Shown here piece after piece: positions 26,472-34,057 of a stretch of 64,000 bases of DNA. Each line of letters begins with the position of its first letter. Position 1 is the first letter of the stretch. Source of the DNA: Rhodocyclaceae bacterium (lineage in GTDB: Bacteria > Pseudomonadota > Gammaproteobacteria > Burkholderiales > Rhodocyclaceae); the NCBI GenBank assembly GCA_018262775.1, contig JADFDU010000001.1, forward strand, positions 33,769-97,768, given 5' to 3'. Made by a program: the position numbers and the translations under genes. The notes beneath the pieces are model-generated. The model searched no databases and had not been told where the DNA came from. It saw only the letters and a list, made by a program, of their open reading frames with translations.

Positions 26472-28085
26472 ATGCGTACCTACAAGAGTGACGTCGTCGT
26501 CATCGGCGGCGGCCTGGCGGGCATCTGCGCCGCGCTGGAACTGCTCGACGCCGGCAAAAGCGTGACGATCCTGGACCGCGACGGCGAGGAGAACTTCGGC
26601 GGCCTGGCGAAGGAGAGCTTCGGCGGCATCTTCGTCGTCGGCAGCCGCGAGCAGCAACGCGCCGGATTCCAGGACTCCCCCCGCCAGGCCTACGACGACT
26701 GGTGCGCCTTCGCCGAATTCGGCGTCGACGACCACTGGCCGCGTCGCTGGGCCGAGGCCTACACCGGACGCTGCCACGACGAGGTGTATCTCTGGCTCAA
26801 GGCCAGGGGCATCACGTTTTTTCCGGTGCCGCACTGGATCGAGCGCGGCCTGCACACGCCGGGCAATTCGCTGCCGCGCTTCCACATCGTCTGGGGAACC
26901 GGCCGCGAGTTGGCGGTGCAGCTCATCAAGCGGCTGCGCAACCACGCGAATGCGGCCAGACTGACGCTGCATTTCGGCCACCGCGTCGAGGCATTCACCC
27001 GCCTGATGGGCGAGATCAGCGGCTGCAGCGGCCAGCTCGAAGCGGGCGGCGAACCCTTCGAGGCTTTCGGCGATGCCATCCTCGTCGCCGCGGGCGGCAT
27101 CAACGGCAATCTGGAGCGGGTACGACAGAACTGGCATGCCGACTGGCGCACGCCGCCGCAAACACTTCTCAACGGCTCGCACCGCTACGCCGACGGCATG
27201 CTGCACGACGCGGTCGGCAAGGTTGGCGGCAACGTCACGCACCTGGACAAGATGTGGGACTACGCCGCCGGCGTGCGTCACTGGAATCCGCGCAAGCCCA
27301 ACCACGGCCTGTCGCTGGTGCCACCGCGCACCGCCCTGTGGGTGGACTGGCGCGGCCAGCGCTTCATGCCGCCGCTGCTGACGGGCTACGACACGCGCGA
27401 CCTGGTGACGCGGGTGTGCGCCACCGAGCGCCAGTACTCCTGGCAGATCCTCAACCGCAAGATCGCGCTGAAAGAGCTGGGCATCTCCGGCGCCGAGTTC
27501 AACCCTTCGATCCGCGACAAGAAGAAGCTGTCCTTCCTGCGCGACCTGCTGTTCGGCAACCGCTGGCTGGTGGACCAGCTGACCACGCACTGCGAGGACG
27601 TCGTCGTCGCCGGCACGCTGCCGGCGCTGGTGGAAAAAATGAATGCACTGCAGGGCGACCAGGGCAACGATGGCGTCGATATAGAAGTGCTGGCCGCGGC
27701 GCTGACGAAATACGATGCGCAGATCGCGCGCGGCCCGGCCCATTACGAGGATGAGCAACTGCAGCGCATTGCCTACCTGCGGCAATGGAAGGGCGACCGC
27801 ATCCGCACCTGCAAGTCGCAGCGCATCCTCGACGACAAGGCGCTGCCGCTCATCGCCATTCGCGAGTCCATCATCAGCCGCAAGAGCCTGGGCGGCATCC
27901 AGACCGACCTCGACAGCCGCGTGCTCGACAGCGCCGGCCAGCCGATCCCGCGGCTCTATGCGGCGGGCGAGGCGACCGGTTTCGGCGGTGGCGGCAGCCA
28001 TGGCCTGCGCGCGCTGGAAGGCACTTTCCTCGGCTGTTGCGTCCTCACCGGACGCATCGCCGGTCAATCGATCGCAAAGGGTTAA
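26472..28085 (+). CDS. FAD-dependent oxidoreductase (FAD-binding dehydrogenase, COG3573-like)
   Basis: The 537-residue flavoprotein has an N-terminal dinucleotide fold (VVVIGGGLAGICAALELLDAG, about 8-28) and a C-terminal FAD motif LYAAGEATGFGGGGSHG. It belongs to the fumarate-reductase/ketosteroid-dehydrogenase superfamily; the substrate is unknown. AGGAGG gives 7-nt spacing to the ATG at 26472, better than the ATG at 26466. Two bases after its stop the thiamine-diphosphate enzyme gene begins, so the two are one operon and probably act in one pathway. Confidence 0.82.
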   Translation: MRTYKSDVVVIGGGLAGICAALELLDAGKSVTILDRDGEENFGGLAKESFGGIFVVGSREQQRAGFQDSPRQAYDDWCAFAEFGVDDHWPRRWAEAYTGRCHDEVYLWLKARGITFFPVPHWIERGLHTPGNSLPRFHIVWGTGRELAVQLIKRLRNHANAARLTLHFGHRVEAFTRLMGEISGCSGQLEAGGEPFEAFGDAILVAAGGINGNLERVRQNWHADWRTPPQTLLNGSHRYADGMLHDAVGKVGGNVTHLDKMWDYAAGVRHWNPRKPNHGLSLVPPRTALWVDWRGQRFMPPLLTGYDTRDLVTRVCATERQYSWQILNRKIALKELGISGAEFNPSIRDKKKLSFLRDLLFGNRWLVDQLTTHCEDVVVAGTLPALVEKMNALQGDQGNDGVDIEVLAAALTKYDAQIARGPAHYEDEQLQRIAYLRQWKGDRIRTCKSQRILDDKALPLIAIRESIISRKSLGGIQTDLDSRVLDSAGQPIPRLYAAGEATGFGGGGSHGLRALEGTFLGCCVLTGRIAGQSIAKG

Positions 28086-28087
28086 CC

Positions 28088-29821
28088 ATGAAGAAAACCG
28101 CGGCATGGCTTGCCACCCACGCGCTGGAGCAGCTCGGCGTGCGCTTCACCTTCGGCATCCCCGGCGTGCAGAACACCGAGTTCTACGACGAGCTGAACCA
28201 GTCTGAAACGATCACGCCGATCCTCGTCACCCACGAAGGCAGCGCTGCTTTCATCGCCGACGCGGTGAGCCGCGTCTCCGGCTCGATCGGCACGCTCGCC
28301 ATCGTGCCGGCGGCCGGTCTCACCCACGCCTCGAGCGGCATTGCCGAGGCGCTGCTCGCCGGCGTGCCGATGCTGGTGATCACCGGCGGCATCCGCACCG
28401 ACCTGGGCAAACACTACCAGCTGCACGAGATCGACCAGCACGCTTTCATGAAGCCGCTGACCAAGGCGACCTTCCGCATCGAGCGCCACGTCGATGTCGT
28501 GCCGACGATCTTCGAGGCCTATCGCATCGCCACCTCGGGCGAGCCGGGCCCGGTCTTCGTCGAACTGCCGGCGAACCTGCAGCTGTTTCCGCAAGAGGTG
28601 GGCGAGCTGCCCGCGTGGGTGCGACCGGCGGCACCGCCCCTGCCGGCGCAGGAAGACATCGCGCGTGCGGCCGAGGTGCTGCTGACGGCTGACCACCCCG
28701 GCATCTTTGCCGGCTGGGGCGCGGTGGACGCGCTACCGCAACTGAAGGAGATCGCGGAGTTCCTGCAGGCGCCGGTGGCCACCACCCTGCAGGGCTTGTC
28801 GACCTTCCCCGCCACACATCCGCTGCATGCCGGCTTCAGCTTCGGCCCGCATGCCGTGCCCGCCGCACGCAACGCCTTCGCCGCTTGCGACGCCCTGCTC
28901 GCCGTCGGCACGCGCTTCGGCGAGATCGGCACCGGCAGCTTCGGCGTGACGGTACCGGAAAAGCTGGTGCACATCGACATCAACCCGCAGGTGTTCGACA
29001 AGAACTATCCGGCCAAGGTGGCACTTGAAGGCGATGCGGCCGCCGTATTGCAGAAACTGACTTTTGAATTGCAGCAGCGCGGCGCGGCACGCGCGGCCGG
29101 CAACGGGCCGCAGGAGCAGATCCGCCGCGACAAGCAGGCCTACCGCGAGGAATGGTATGCGCATGACTCCAAGGGGCGCGTGAACCCGGCACGCTTCTTC
29201 GATGAGCTGCGGCTACAGATGCCCGACAACGCCATCGCCACGGTGGACGACGGCAACCACACCTTCCTCACCGCCGAGCTCTTCCCGGTGCACGCCAGCC
29301 GCGCGCTGATCCTGCCGACCGATTTCAACTGCATGGGTTATGCGGTGCCCGCCGCCGTCGGCGCCAAACTGTCGCAACCGCAACGCGAGGTGTTCTCCAT
29401 CGTCGGCGACGGCGCCTTCATGATGACAGGCATAGAAATCCTCACGGCGACGAAGGAGGGACTGGGCGTCGCTTACTTCGTCTTCCACGACGGCGAGCTG
29501 TCGCAGATCGCCCAGGCGCAGGAGATTCCCTACAACCGCAAGCCGTGCGCCGTGCTCGGCTCGGTGAACCTCGAGGGCATCGCCATGGCCACCGGCGCGG
29601 CCTACGTGCGCATGGAAAACGACGCGGCCATCGCCGGCGCCATCAGCGAGGCGCGCCGCATCACCGCGACCGGCCGGCCGGTGGTGGTGGACGTGAACAT
29701 CGACTATTCGAAGCGCACCGCCTTCACCAAGGGCGCGGTGAAGACCAACTTCAAGCGCTTCCCGCTGGCGCAGCGCCTGCGCATGGTAAGCCGGGCGCTG
29801 GTGCGCAAGGTAACGGGTTGA
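28088..29821 (+). CDS. Thiamine-diphosphate-dependent enzyme (acetolactate synthase-like)
   Basis: The 577-residue protein has the three-domain layout of the acetolactate synthase/benzoylformate decarboxylase family. The activating Glu is in THEGSAAFIADA (about residue 51), a central FAD/regulatory-type domain follows, and the cofactor motif is GDGAFMM. The usual NN ending of the cofactor motif is replaced (VFHDGE), so it may not be a standard acetolactate synthase, and there is no small subunit gene. Cleavage or ligation of a 2-keto compound together with the FAD dehydrogenase is likely, but I cannot name the substrate. Confidence 0.82.
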   Translation: MKKTAAWLATHALEQLGVRFTFGIPGVQNTEFYDELNQSETITPILVTHEGSAAFIADAVSRVSGSIGTLAIVPAAGLTHASSGIAEALLAGVPMLVITGGIRTDLGKHYQLHEIDQHAFMKPLTKATFRIERHVDVVPTIFEAYRIATSGEPGPVFVELPANLQLFPQEVGELPAWVRPAAPPLPAQEDIARAAEVLLTADHPGIFAGWGAVDALPQLKEIAEFLQAPVATTLQGLSTFPATHPLHAGFSFGPHAVPAARNAFAACDALLAVGTRFGEIGTGSFGVTVPEKLVHIDINPQVFDKNYPAKVALEGDAAAVLQKLTFELQQRGAARAAGNGPQEQIRRDKQAYREEWYAHDSKGRVNPARFFDELRLQMPDNAIATVDDGNHTFLTAELFPVHASRALILPTDFNCMGYAVPAAVGAKLSQPQREVFSIVGDGAFMMTGIEILTATKEGLGVAYFVFHDGELSQIAQAQEIPYNRKPCAVLGSVNLEGIAMATGAAYVRMENDAAIAGAISEARRITATGRPVVVDVNIDYSKRTAFTKGAVKTNFKRFPLAQRLRMVSRALVRKVTG

Positions 29822-29840
29822 CAGGGTTGGGCACGCATCC

Positions 29841-29920
29841 GTCATTCCCGCGAAAGCGGGAATCCAGAGTCTTTTCCTTCCCGCTGGATTCCGGCTCGCG
29901 CTATGCGCGTCCGGAATGAC
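29841..29920. repeat. Dispersed hairpin repeat
   Basis: ATTCCCGC (29844-29851) pairs with GCGGGAAT (29856-29863), loop GAAA. A second, larger hairpin pairs ATTCCGG (29888-29894) with CCGGAAT (29911-29917). The first has the same arms as the copy at 22319-22338. It separates the thiamine-diphosphate enzyme gene from the YdcF-like gene. Confidence 0.8.
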
Positions 29921-29935
29921 GACCGGTTTCGGCAA

Positions 29936-30682
29936 ATGATGTTCCTGCTCAAGAAACTTCTCACCGCGCTGGTGTTACCGCCGGCGGGGCCGTTGCTTCT
30001 GGCGTTGCTGGGTTTGCTGCTGCTGCGGCGCCGGCCGCGCCTGGGCAAGACGCTGGCCTGGGGCGGCCTCATCCTGCTGTGGCTGCTCGCCACGCCCGCC
30101 GTGACGAAACCGATGCTCGCCACGCTCGAGGACGTGCCGCCACTCGACCTCGCGCAGGCAAAGGACGCACAAGCCATCGTCGTGCTCGGCGGCGGCAGTT
30201 ACTGGGCGGCGCCGGAATACGGCGGAGATACGGTGAGCCGCTGGTCGCTGGAGCGCATCCGCTACGCGGCGCGGCTGCACCGCGACACCGGCCTGCCGCT
30301 GCTGGTGACGGGTGGCGCGCCGCTGGGCGGCGTGCCCGAGGGCCGCAGCATGCGCGACGCGCTGGAGCGGGATTTTGGCGTCAAGGTGCGCTGGGTCGAG
30401 GACCGCTCCGCCGACACGCGCGACAATGCGCGCATGAGCGCAGCCCTGCTGAAAGAAGCCGGTGTCGGGCGCGTGCTGCTGGTGACGCACGCCTGGCATA
30501 TGAAGCGCGCACGAGCAGCGTTTGCTTCTGCCAACCTGCAAGTCATCGCCGCACCGACCGGCTACGAGACGACCGGCCCGCTCACACCGCTGGATTTCTT
30601 GCCACGTCCGGGCGGCCTGTGGGCCGGGCATGTCGCCGTGCACGAGTGGCTCGGTCGTCTCGTGCAGTCACTGCGGCGCTAA
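29936..30682 (+). CDS. YdcF/ElyC family membrane protein (DUF218)
   Basis: The protein has about 248 residues, with two N-terminal membrane helices (about 5-27 and 35-55). The DUF218 domain follows (AIVVLGGGSYW, LLVTGGAPLGG, DTRDNARMSA, LLVTHAWHMKRARAAF). Relatives act in cell-envelope homeostasis; E. coli ElyC is linked to peptidoglycan and enterobacterial common antigen lipid carriers. Two adjacent ATGs (29936 and 29939) are possible starts, and neither has a clear ribosome site. Confidence 0.82.
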   Translation: MMFLLKKLLTALVLPPAGPLLLALLGLLLLRRRPRLGKTLAWGGLILLWLLATPAVTKPMLATLEDVPPLDLAQAKDAQAIVVLGGGSYWAAPEYGGDTVSRWSLERIRYAARLHRDTGLPLLVTGGAPLGGVPEGRSMRDALERDFGVKVRWVEDRSADTRDNARMSAALLKEAGVGRVLLVTHAWHMKRARAAFASANLQVIAAPTGYETTGPLTPLDFLPRPGGLWAGHVAVHEWLGRLVQSLRR

Positions 30683-30726
30683 GGCACCAAGGCGCCAAGG
30701 TAAACTGGCACGCCAGCAGGCAAGGC

Positions 30727-31194
30727 TTATTCCTGCAGCAGTTCGATTTCCACCCGTCGGTTCGGCGCCAGGCAGCGGATCAGTTCCGCTCGCGGTTTCC
30801 TTGCATCGCACTTCACCAGCGGCTGGGTTTCGCCGAGGCCGGCAACCTCGATGCGGAAATTCCCATCACGGGAAATGAGGTAATTACGCACCGCCTCGGC
30901 GCGACGCAGCGAGAGCTTGCGGTTGTCGTCTTCCTTGCCCATGTTGTCCGTGTGCCCGGACACCTTGATCCTGCGCATGACCAGTGCCGGGTTGTCCTTG
31001 ACCACCTTGTCGAGGGCCTTCCTGCCACCCGGGGTGAGGACGTCCTCGGCACTGCCGAATAGCGTCGCGCCGTCGAGCCGGATGACACCGAGGTTGCGGC
31101 TGCCTTGCACCTGATCGCGCTTCGCGTTGATCTCGGCGGCGGCGGGAAGCGCCAGCATGGCGCAGGCAAGCAATAGCAAGACCGGTTTCTTCAT
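30727..31194 (-). CDS. Small OmpA-family protein
   Basis: The 155-residue protein has a signal peptide (about 1-20, ending in AAA) and an OmpA C-terminal peptidoglycan-binding domain (VSGHTDNMGKEDDNRKLSLRRA, then NRRVEIELLQE). It lacks a beta-barrel and a lipobox. The start at 31194 follows AAGGGGA. It is the last gene of the leftward fatty-acid cluster but need not share its function. Confidence 0.85.
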   Translation of the reverse strand: MKKPVLLLLACAMLALPAAAEINAKRDQVQGSRNLGVIRLDGATLFGSAEDVLTPGGRKALDKVVKDNPALVMRRIKVSGHTDNMGKEDDNRKLSLRRAEAVRNYLISRDGNFRIEVAGLGETQPLVKCDARKPRAELIRCLAPNRRVEIELLQE

Positions 31195-31225
31195 GGGGAG
31201 TCCCCTTGGTGGTTGAACGGCGGTG

Positions 31226-32026
31226 TCAGCGGCCCGTGAAGACCGGTTTGCGTTTCTCGATGAAAGCCGCCACGCCCTCGGCGAAATCGTCGCTGGCGCT
31301 GCAGTGCGCGAAGGACTGCGCCTCGGCGCGCAACTGATCGGCGAGCGACGTATGCAACGACTGGCCCAGCAGGCGCTTGGTGCCGGCATGAGCCTGCGCC
31401 GGCCCGGCGGCCAGGCGCTGTACCAGGGCGGCGCTGGCCGCATCGAGTTCGGCCAATGGCACGACGCGGTTGACCAGGCCGAAGGAAAGCGCCTGCTGCG
31501 CGTCGAGGCGCTCGGCCAGCAGCATGAGTTCAGCCGCGCACTTGGCGCCGAGCAGGCGCGGCAGGAACCAGGTGCTGCCGCCGTCGGCGCTGGTGCCGAG
31601 CAGCGCGTAGCCGCTGGTGAAGTAGGCGTTGTCGGCGGCCACTGCCAGGTCGCAGCCGGCCATCAGCGAAAAGCCAAAACCGGCGCAGGCGCCGCGCACC
31701 TTGGCGACGACCGGCTGCGGCAGGCCGCGCAGGATTTCGACGGCCGGATGCACGTAGTCGCTGATCATGCCGTGAAAGGCCTGCTGCCGCTGTTGCGGCG
31801 CGGCGGCGATGATGCCCTTGAATTCCTTGATGTCGCCGCCGGCCATGAAGTGATCACCGGCGCCGGTGACGACGACGACCTTCACGCCTGTCGCCTGCTG
31901 CAGTTCTTCGGTACGCACCAGCAGAGCTTTGGCCATCTCCATGCCGAGTGCGTTCATCGCCTGCGGACGGTTCAGAGTCAAGGTGGCGACGTCACCGTCA
32001 ATGTCGAGGAGGACCTGGTCGTGCAT
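31226..32026 (-). CDS. Enoyl-CoA hydratase/isomerase family protein, PaaG-like isomerase
   Basis: The 266-residue crotonase has the oxyanion-hole region MAGGDIKEF and GACAGFGFSLMAGCDLA. Both catalytic glutamates of true hydratases are missing at the aligned places. Instead, TSADGGSTWFLPR lines up with IPDSGGTWLLPR of PaaG, keeping its Asp. That points to a delta3,delta2-enoyl-CoA isomerase, useful for unsaturated fatty acids. It is transcribed with the M20 hydrolase gene 12 bp upstream. Confidence 0.8.
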   Translation of the reverse strand: MHDQVLLDIDGDVATLTLNRPQAMNALGMEMAKALLVRTEELQQATGVKVVVVTGAGDHFMAGGDIKEFKGIIAAAPQQRQQAFHGMISDYVHPAVEILRGLPQPVVAKVRGACAGFGFSLMAGCDLAVAADNAYFTSGYALLGTSADGGSTWFLPRLLGAKCAAELMLLAERLDAQQALSFGLVNRVVPLAELDAASAALVQRLAAGPAQAHAGTKRLLGQSLHTSLADQLRAEAQSFAHCSASDDFAEGVAAFIEKRKPVFTGR

Positions 32027-32038
32027 GTTCCGCTCCGC

Positions 32039-33508
32039 TTATTTTTCCGCCGCGGCGTTGCGCAGCAGGCGATGGTAGAAGCCGATCAGCTCGGCGTAGT
32101 TGGCGGTCGAGATGCGCTCGTTGGTGCCGTGGAAGCGTGGCAGGTCCTCACTCTTCGCACGCACCGGCGAGAAGCGGTAGATATGCTCGGCGATCGGCGC
32201 CATGTGGCGCGAATCGGTGGCGCCGATCATCAGTCCCGGCGCGACGACGGTGCCGGGGAACAGTTCGCGCACGGTGCGGGCGATGAGCTGGTAGGACGGC
32301 GCCGTCGACGGCGAGATCGGCGTCGGCTCGTAGGAGAAGCCGCTTTTCGCCACCGTAATCCTGTCGTTGGCGACGACCGACTTGACGTGCGTCGTCACAC
32401 TCTCCGAGTCATCGCCGGGGAGGATGCGGAAATTCACCAGGGCATCGGCGCGGCCGGGCAGCACGTTCTCTTTGTTGCCGGCGTGCATCACCGTCAGCGC
32501 GGTGGTGGTGCGCAGCATGGCATTGGTGGCGGCGCCCTTCTCCAGCTGACTTTTGACGACGGGGCCGAACAGCCACAGATTGGAGAGGAGCACGCGGTTC
32601 AGGCCATTCATCTCCGGCGCGATGGTGTCGAACATCTCGGCGGCGACGCCGCGGAAGGCCGCCGGCATCTGCCGCACTTCCAGTTGCACCAGCGCCGCGC
32701 TCAACATGCCGATGGCGGTCTGTGGCGGCGGCATCGAGGAGTGCCCCGGCACGGCGCTCGCACCGAGTGCGAGGGTGAGGTAGCCCTTCTCCGCGGTACC
32801 GATGAGGGCCACCGGCCGCTCGAGGCCCTTGAGCACGCCCTCGGTGATCAGCAGGCCCTCGTCAGTGACGAAATCGAGCTTGACGCCGCGCGACTGCAGC
32901 AGGGCGGCAATGGCCTTGGCGCCGCGCTCGCCGCCGATCTCCTCGTCGTGGCCGAAGGCGAGATAAACAGTCTGACGCGGCTTGAAGCCGCTCGCGGCGA
33001 GCATCTCCACGGCTTCCATGATGGCGAACAGGTTGCCCTTGTCATCCCAGGCACCGCGCCCCCAGACGAAGCCATCGCGAATCTCGCCGCCGAAGGGATC
33101 GGCCTGCCAGTCCTTCTCCGTGCCGGCGGCGATGGGCACCACATCCTGGTGCGCCATCAGCATGATCGGCTTGGCCGCGGCATCGCTGCCGGGCCAGGTA
33201 AAGAGCAGGCTGAACTCGTTGACACGTTCGCGCTTCAGCACGGCATGGGCGCGCGGGTAATATTTTTGCAGGAGCGCGTGCAACTTGCGGAATTCTTCTG
33301 CGCCGGCACCCGGCTTGTCATCGAGGGAAATGGTGCGCAGGCGCACGGCGGCGGACAGGCGTTGCGCCGCGGCGTTGGCATCGATGGCGGGCGGCGGCGA
33401 CGGTGGCACGTCGATCTGTCGCGAGCCGTGGCGCAGCGTGTTGGCGGCGAGCGCAACAAGCAGGACGGCAAGCAGCGCGGCAAGCGTCAATCCTATTTTT
33501 TTCAGCAT
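32039..33508 (-). CDS. Membrane-anchored M20 family hydrolase (PM20D1/CPS1-like)
   Basis: The 489-residue zinc hydrolase has an N-terminal membrane anchor or uncleaved signal (about 4-24). The metal site is seen as LMAHQDVVPI (His, Asp) and GAWDDKGN; further ligands follow near HDEEIGG. Length and anchor resemble carboxypeptidase S and PM20D1, which make or cleave N-acyl amino acids. Lying inside a fatty-acid degradation operon, it may release fatty acids from N-acyl amino acids; this is inference. The start at 33508 (MLKKIG) excludes an unlikely six-residue extension. Confidence 0.8.
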   Translation of the reverse strand: MLKKIGLTLAALLAVLLVALAANTLRHGSRQIDVPPSPPPAIDANAAAQRLSAAVRLRTISLDDKPGAGAEEFRKLHALLQKYYPRAHAVLKRERVNEFSLLFTWPGSDAAAKPIMLMAHQDVVPIAAGTEKDWQADPFGGEIRDGFVWGRGAWDDKGNLFAIMEAVEMLAASGFKPRQTVYLAFGHDEEIGGERGAKAIAALLQSRGVKLDFVTDEGLLITEGVLKGLERPVALIGTAEKGYLTLALGASAVPGHSSMPPPQTAIGMLSAALVQLEVRQMPAAFRGVAAEMFDTIAPEMNGLNRVLLSNLWLFGPVVKSQLEKGAATNAMLRTTTALTVMHAGNKENVLPGRADALVNFRILPGDDSESVTTHVKSVVANDRITVAKSGFSYEPTPISPSTAPSYQLIARTVRELFPGTVVAPGLMIGATDSRHMAPIAEHIYRFSPVRAKSEDLPRFHGTNERISTANYAELIGFYHRLLRNAAAEK

Positions 33509-33564
33509 GCTTCTCCCCCCGGGCAACGGCGTGCCGCGGCGTGCTGCCGCGGCCGAATCGGATA

Positions 33565-33963
33565 TTACATCTCGGGCGGCACGTCGCGCTTTCTGCCGTC
33601 CGCGGCGAGGGCGACATACGTGAGCTGCGCTTCCGTCACCTTGACCACGATGGGATCGGTCGGACGGCGCTCGGCATAGACCTCGACGTTGATGGTCATG
33701 GAGGTGCGGCCGACCTCGATCACCTCGGCGTAGAAGGACAGCACGTCGCCCACCGACACCGGCTGTTTGAAGAGGAACTGGTTGACGGCAATGGTGGCGA
33801 CGCGACCGCGCGCGCGGCGGATGGCGACGATGCCGCCAGCCAGGTCGACATTGGCCATGACGTAGCCGCCGAAGATGTCACCGGCGTGATTCACGTCGGC
33901 CGGCATCGGCATCAGGCGCAGCGTCGGCTGCCTGCTCGGCAATCGCGTCGGTTCGTCGCTCAT
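33565..33963 (-). CDS. Acyl-CoA thioesterase (YciA-like hotdog)
   Basis: The 132-residue single-hotdog thioesterase has the YciA signature PADVNHAGDIFGGYVMANVDLAG, with the catalytic Asp near its end. It hydrolyses acyl-CoA to free acid and CoA, and could relieve CoA trapping during fatty-acid breakdown. A large inverted repeat separates it from the FadB-like gene upstream. Confidence 0.88.
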   Translation of the reverse strand: MSDEPTRLPSRQPTLRLMPMPADVNHAGDIFGGYVMANVDLAGGIVAIRRARGRVATIAVNQFLFKQPVSVGDVLSFYAEVIEVGRTSMTINVEVYAERRPTDPIVVKVTEAQLTYVALAADGRKRDVPPEM

Positions 33964-33997
33964 CGGTTTGCTCCTTGTCCCACGGGACTTCCTTTGG

Positions 33998-34057
33998 TCG
34001 TAGGTCGGCCTTCAGGCCGACTCGGCCGCTGCAGTCGGACTGAAGCCCGACCTACGA
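33998..34057. repeat. Large imperfect inverted repeat overlapping the fadB-like stop
   Basis: Arms at 33998-34022 and 34033-34057 (TCGTAGGTCGG-CTTCAG-CCGACT and its complement) pair over 25 nt with about two mismatches, around a 10-nt loop. The stop codon of the FadB-like gene (34052-34054) lies in one arm. It looks like a dispersed repeat that may act as an attenuator or mRNA 3'-end stabiliser. There is no T-run. Confidence 0.8.

Noticed and set aside
31223-33679. An 818-codon open frame on the plus strand
   Set aside because: It is antisense to the PaaG-like and M20 genes, has no recognisable domain and shows the Arg/Gly/Asp-rich composition of a shadow frame.
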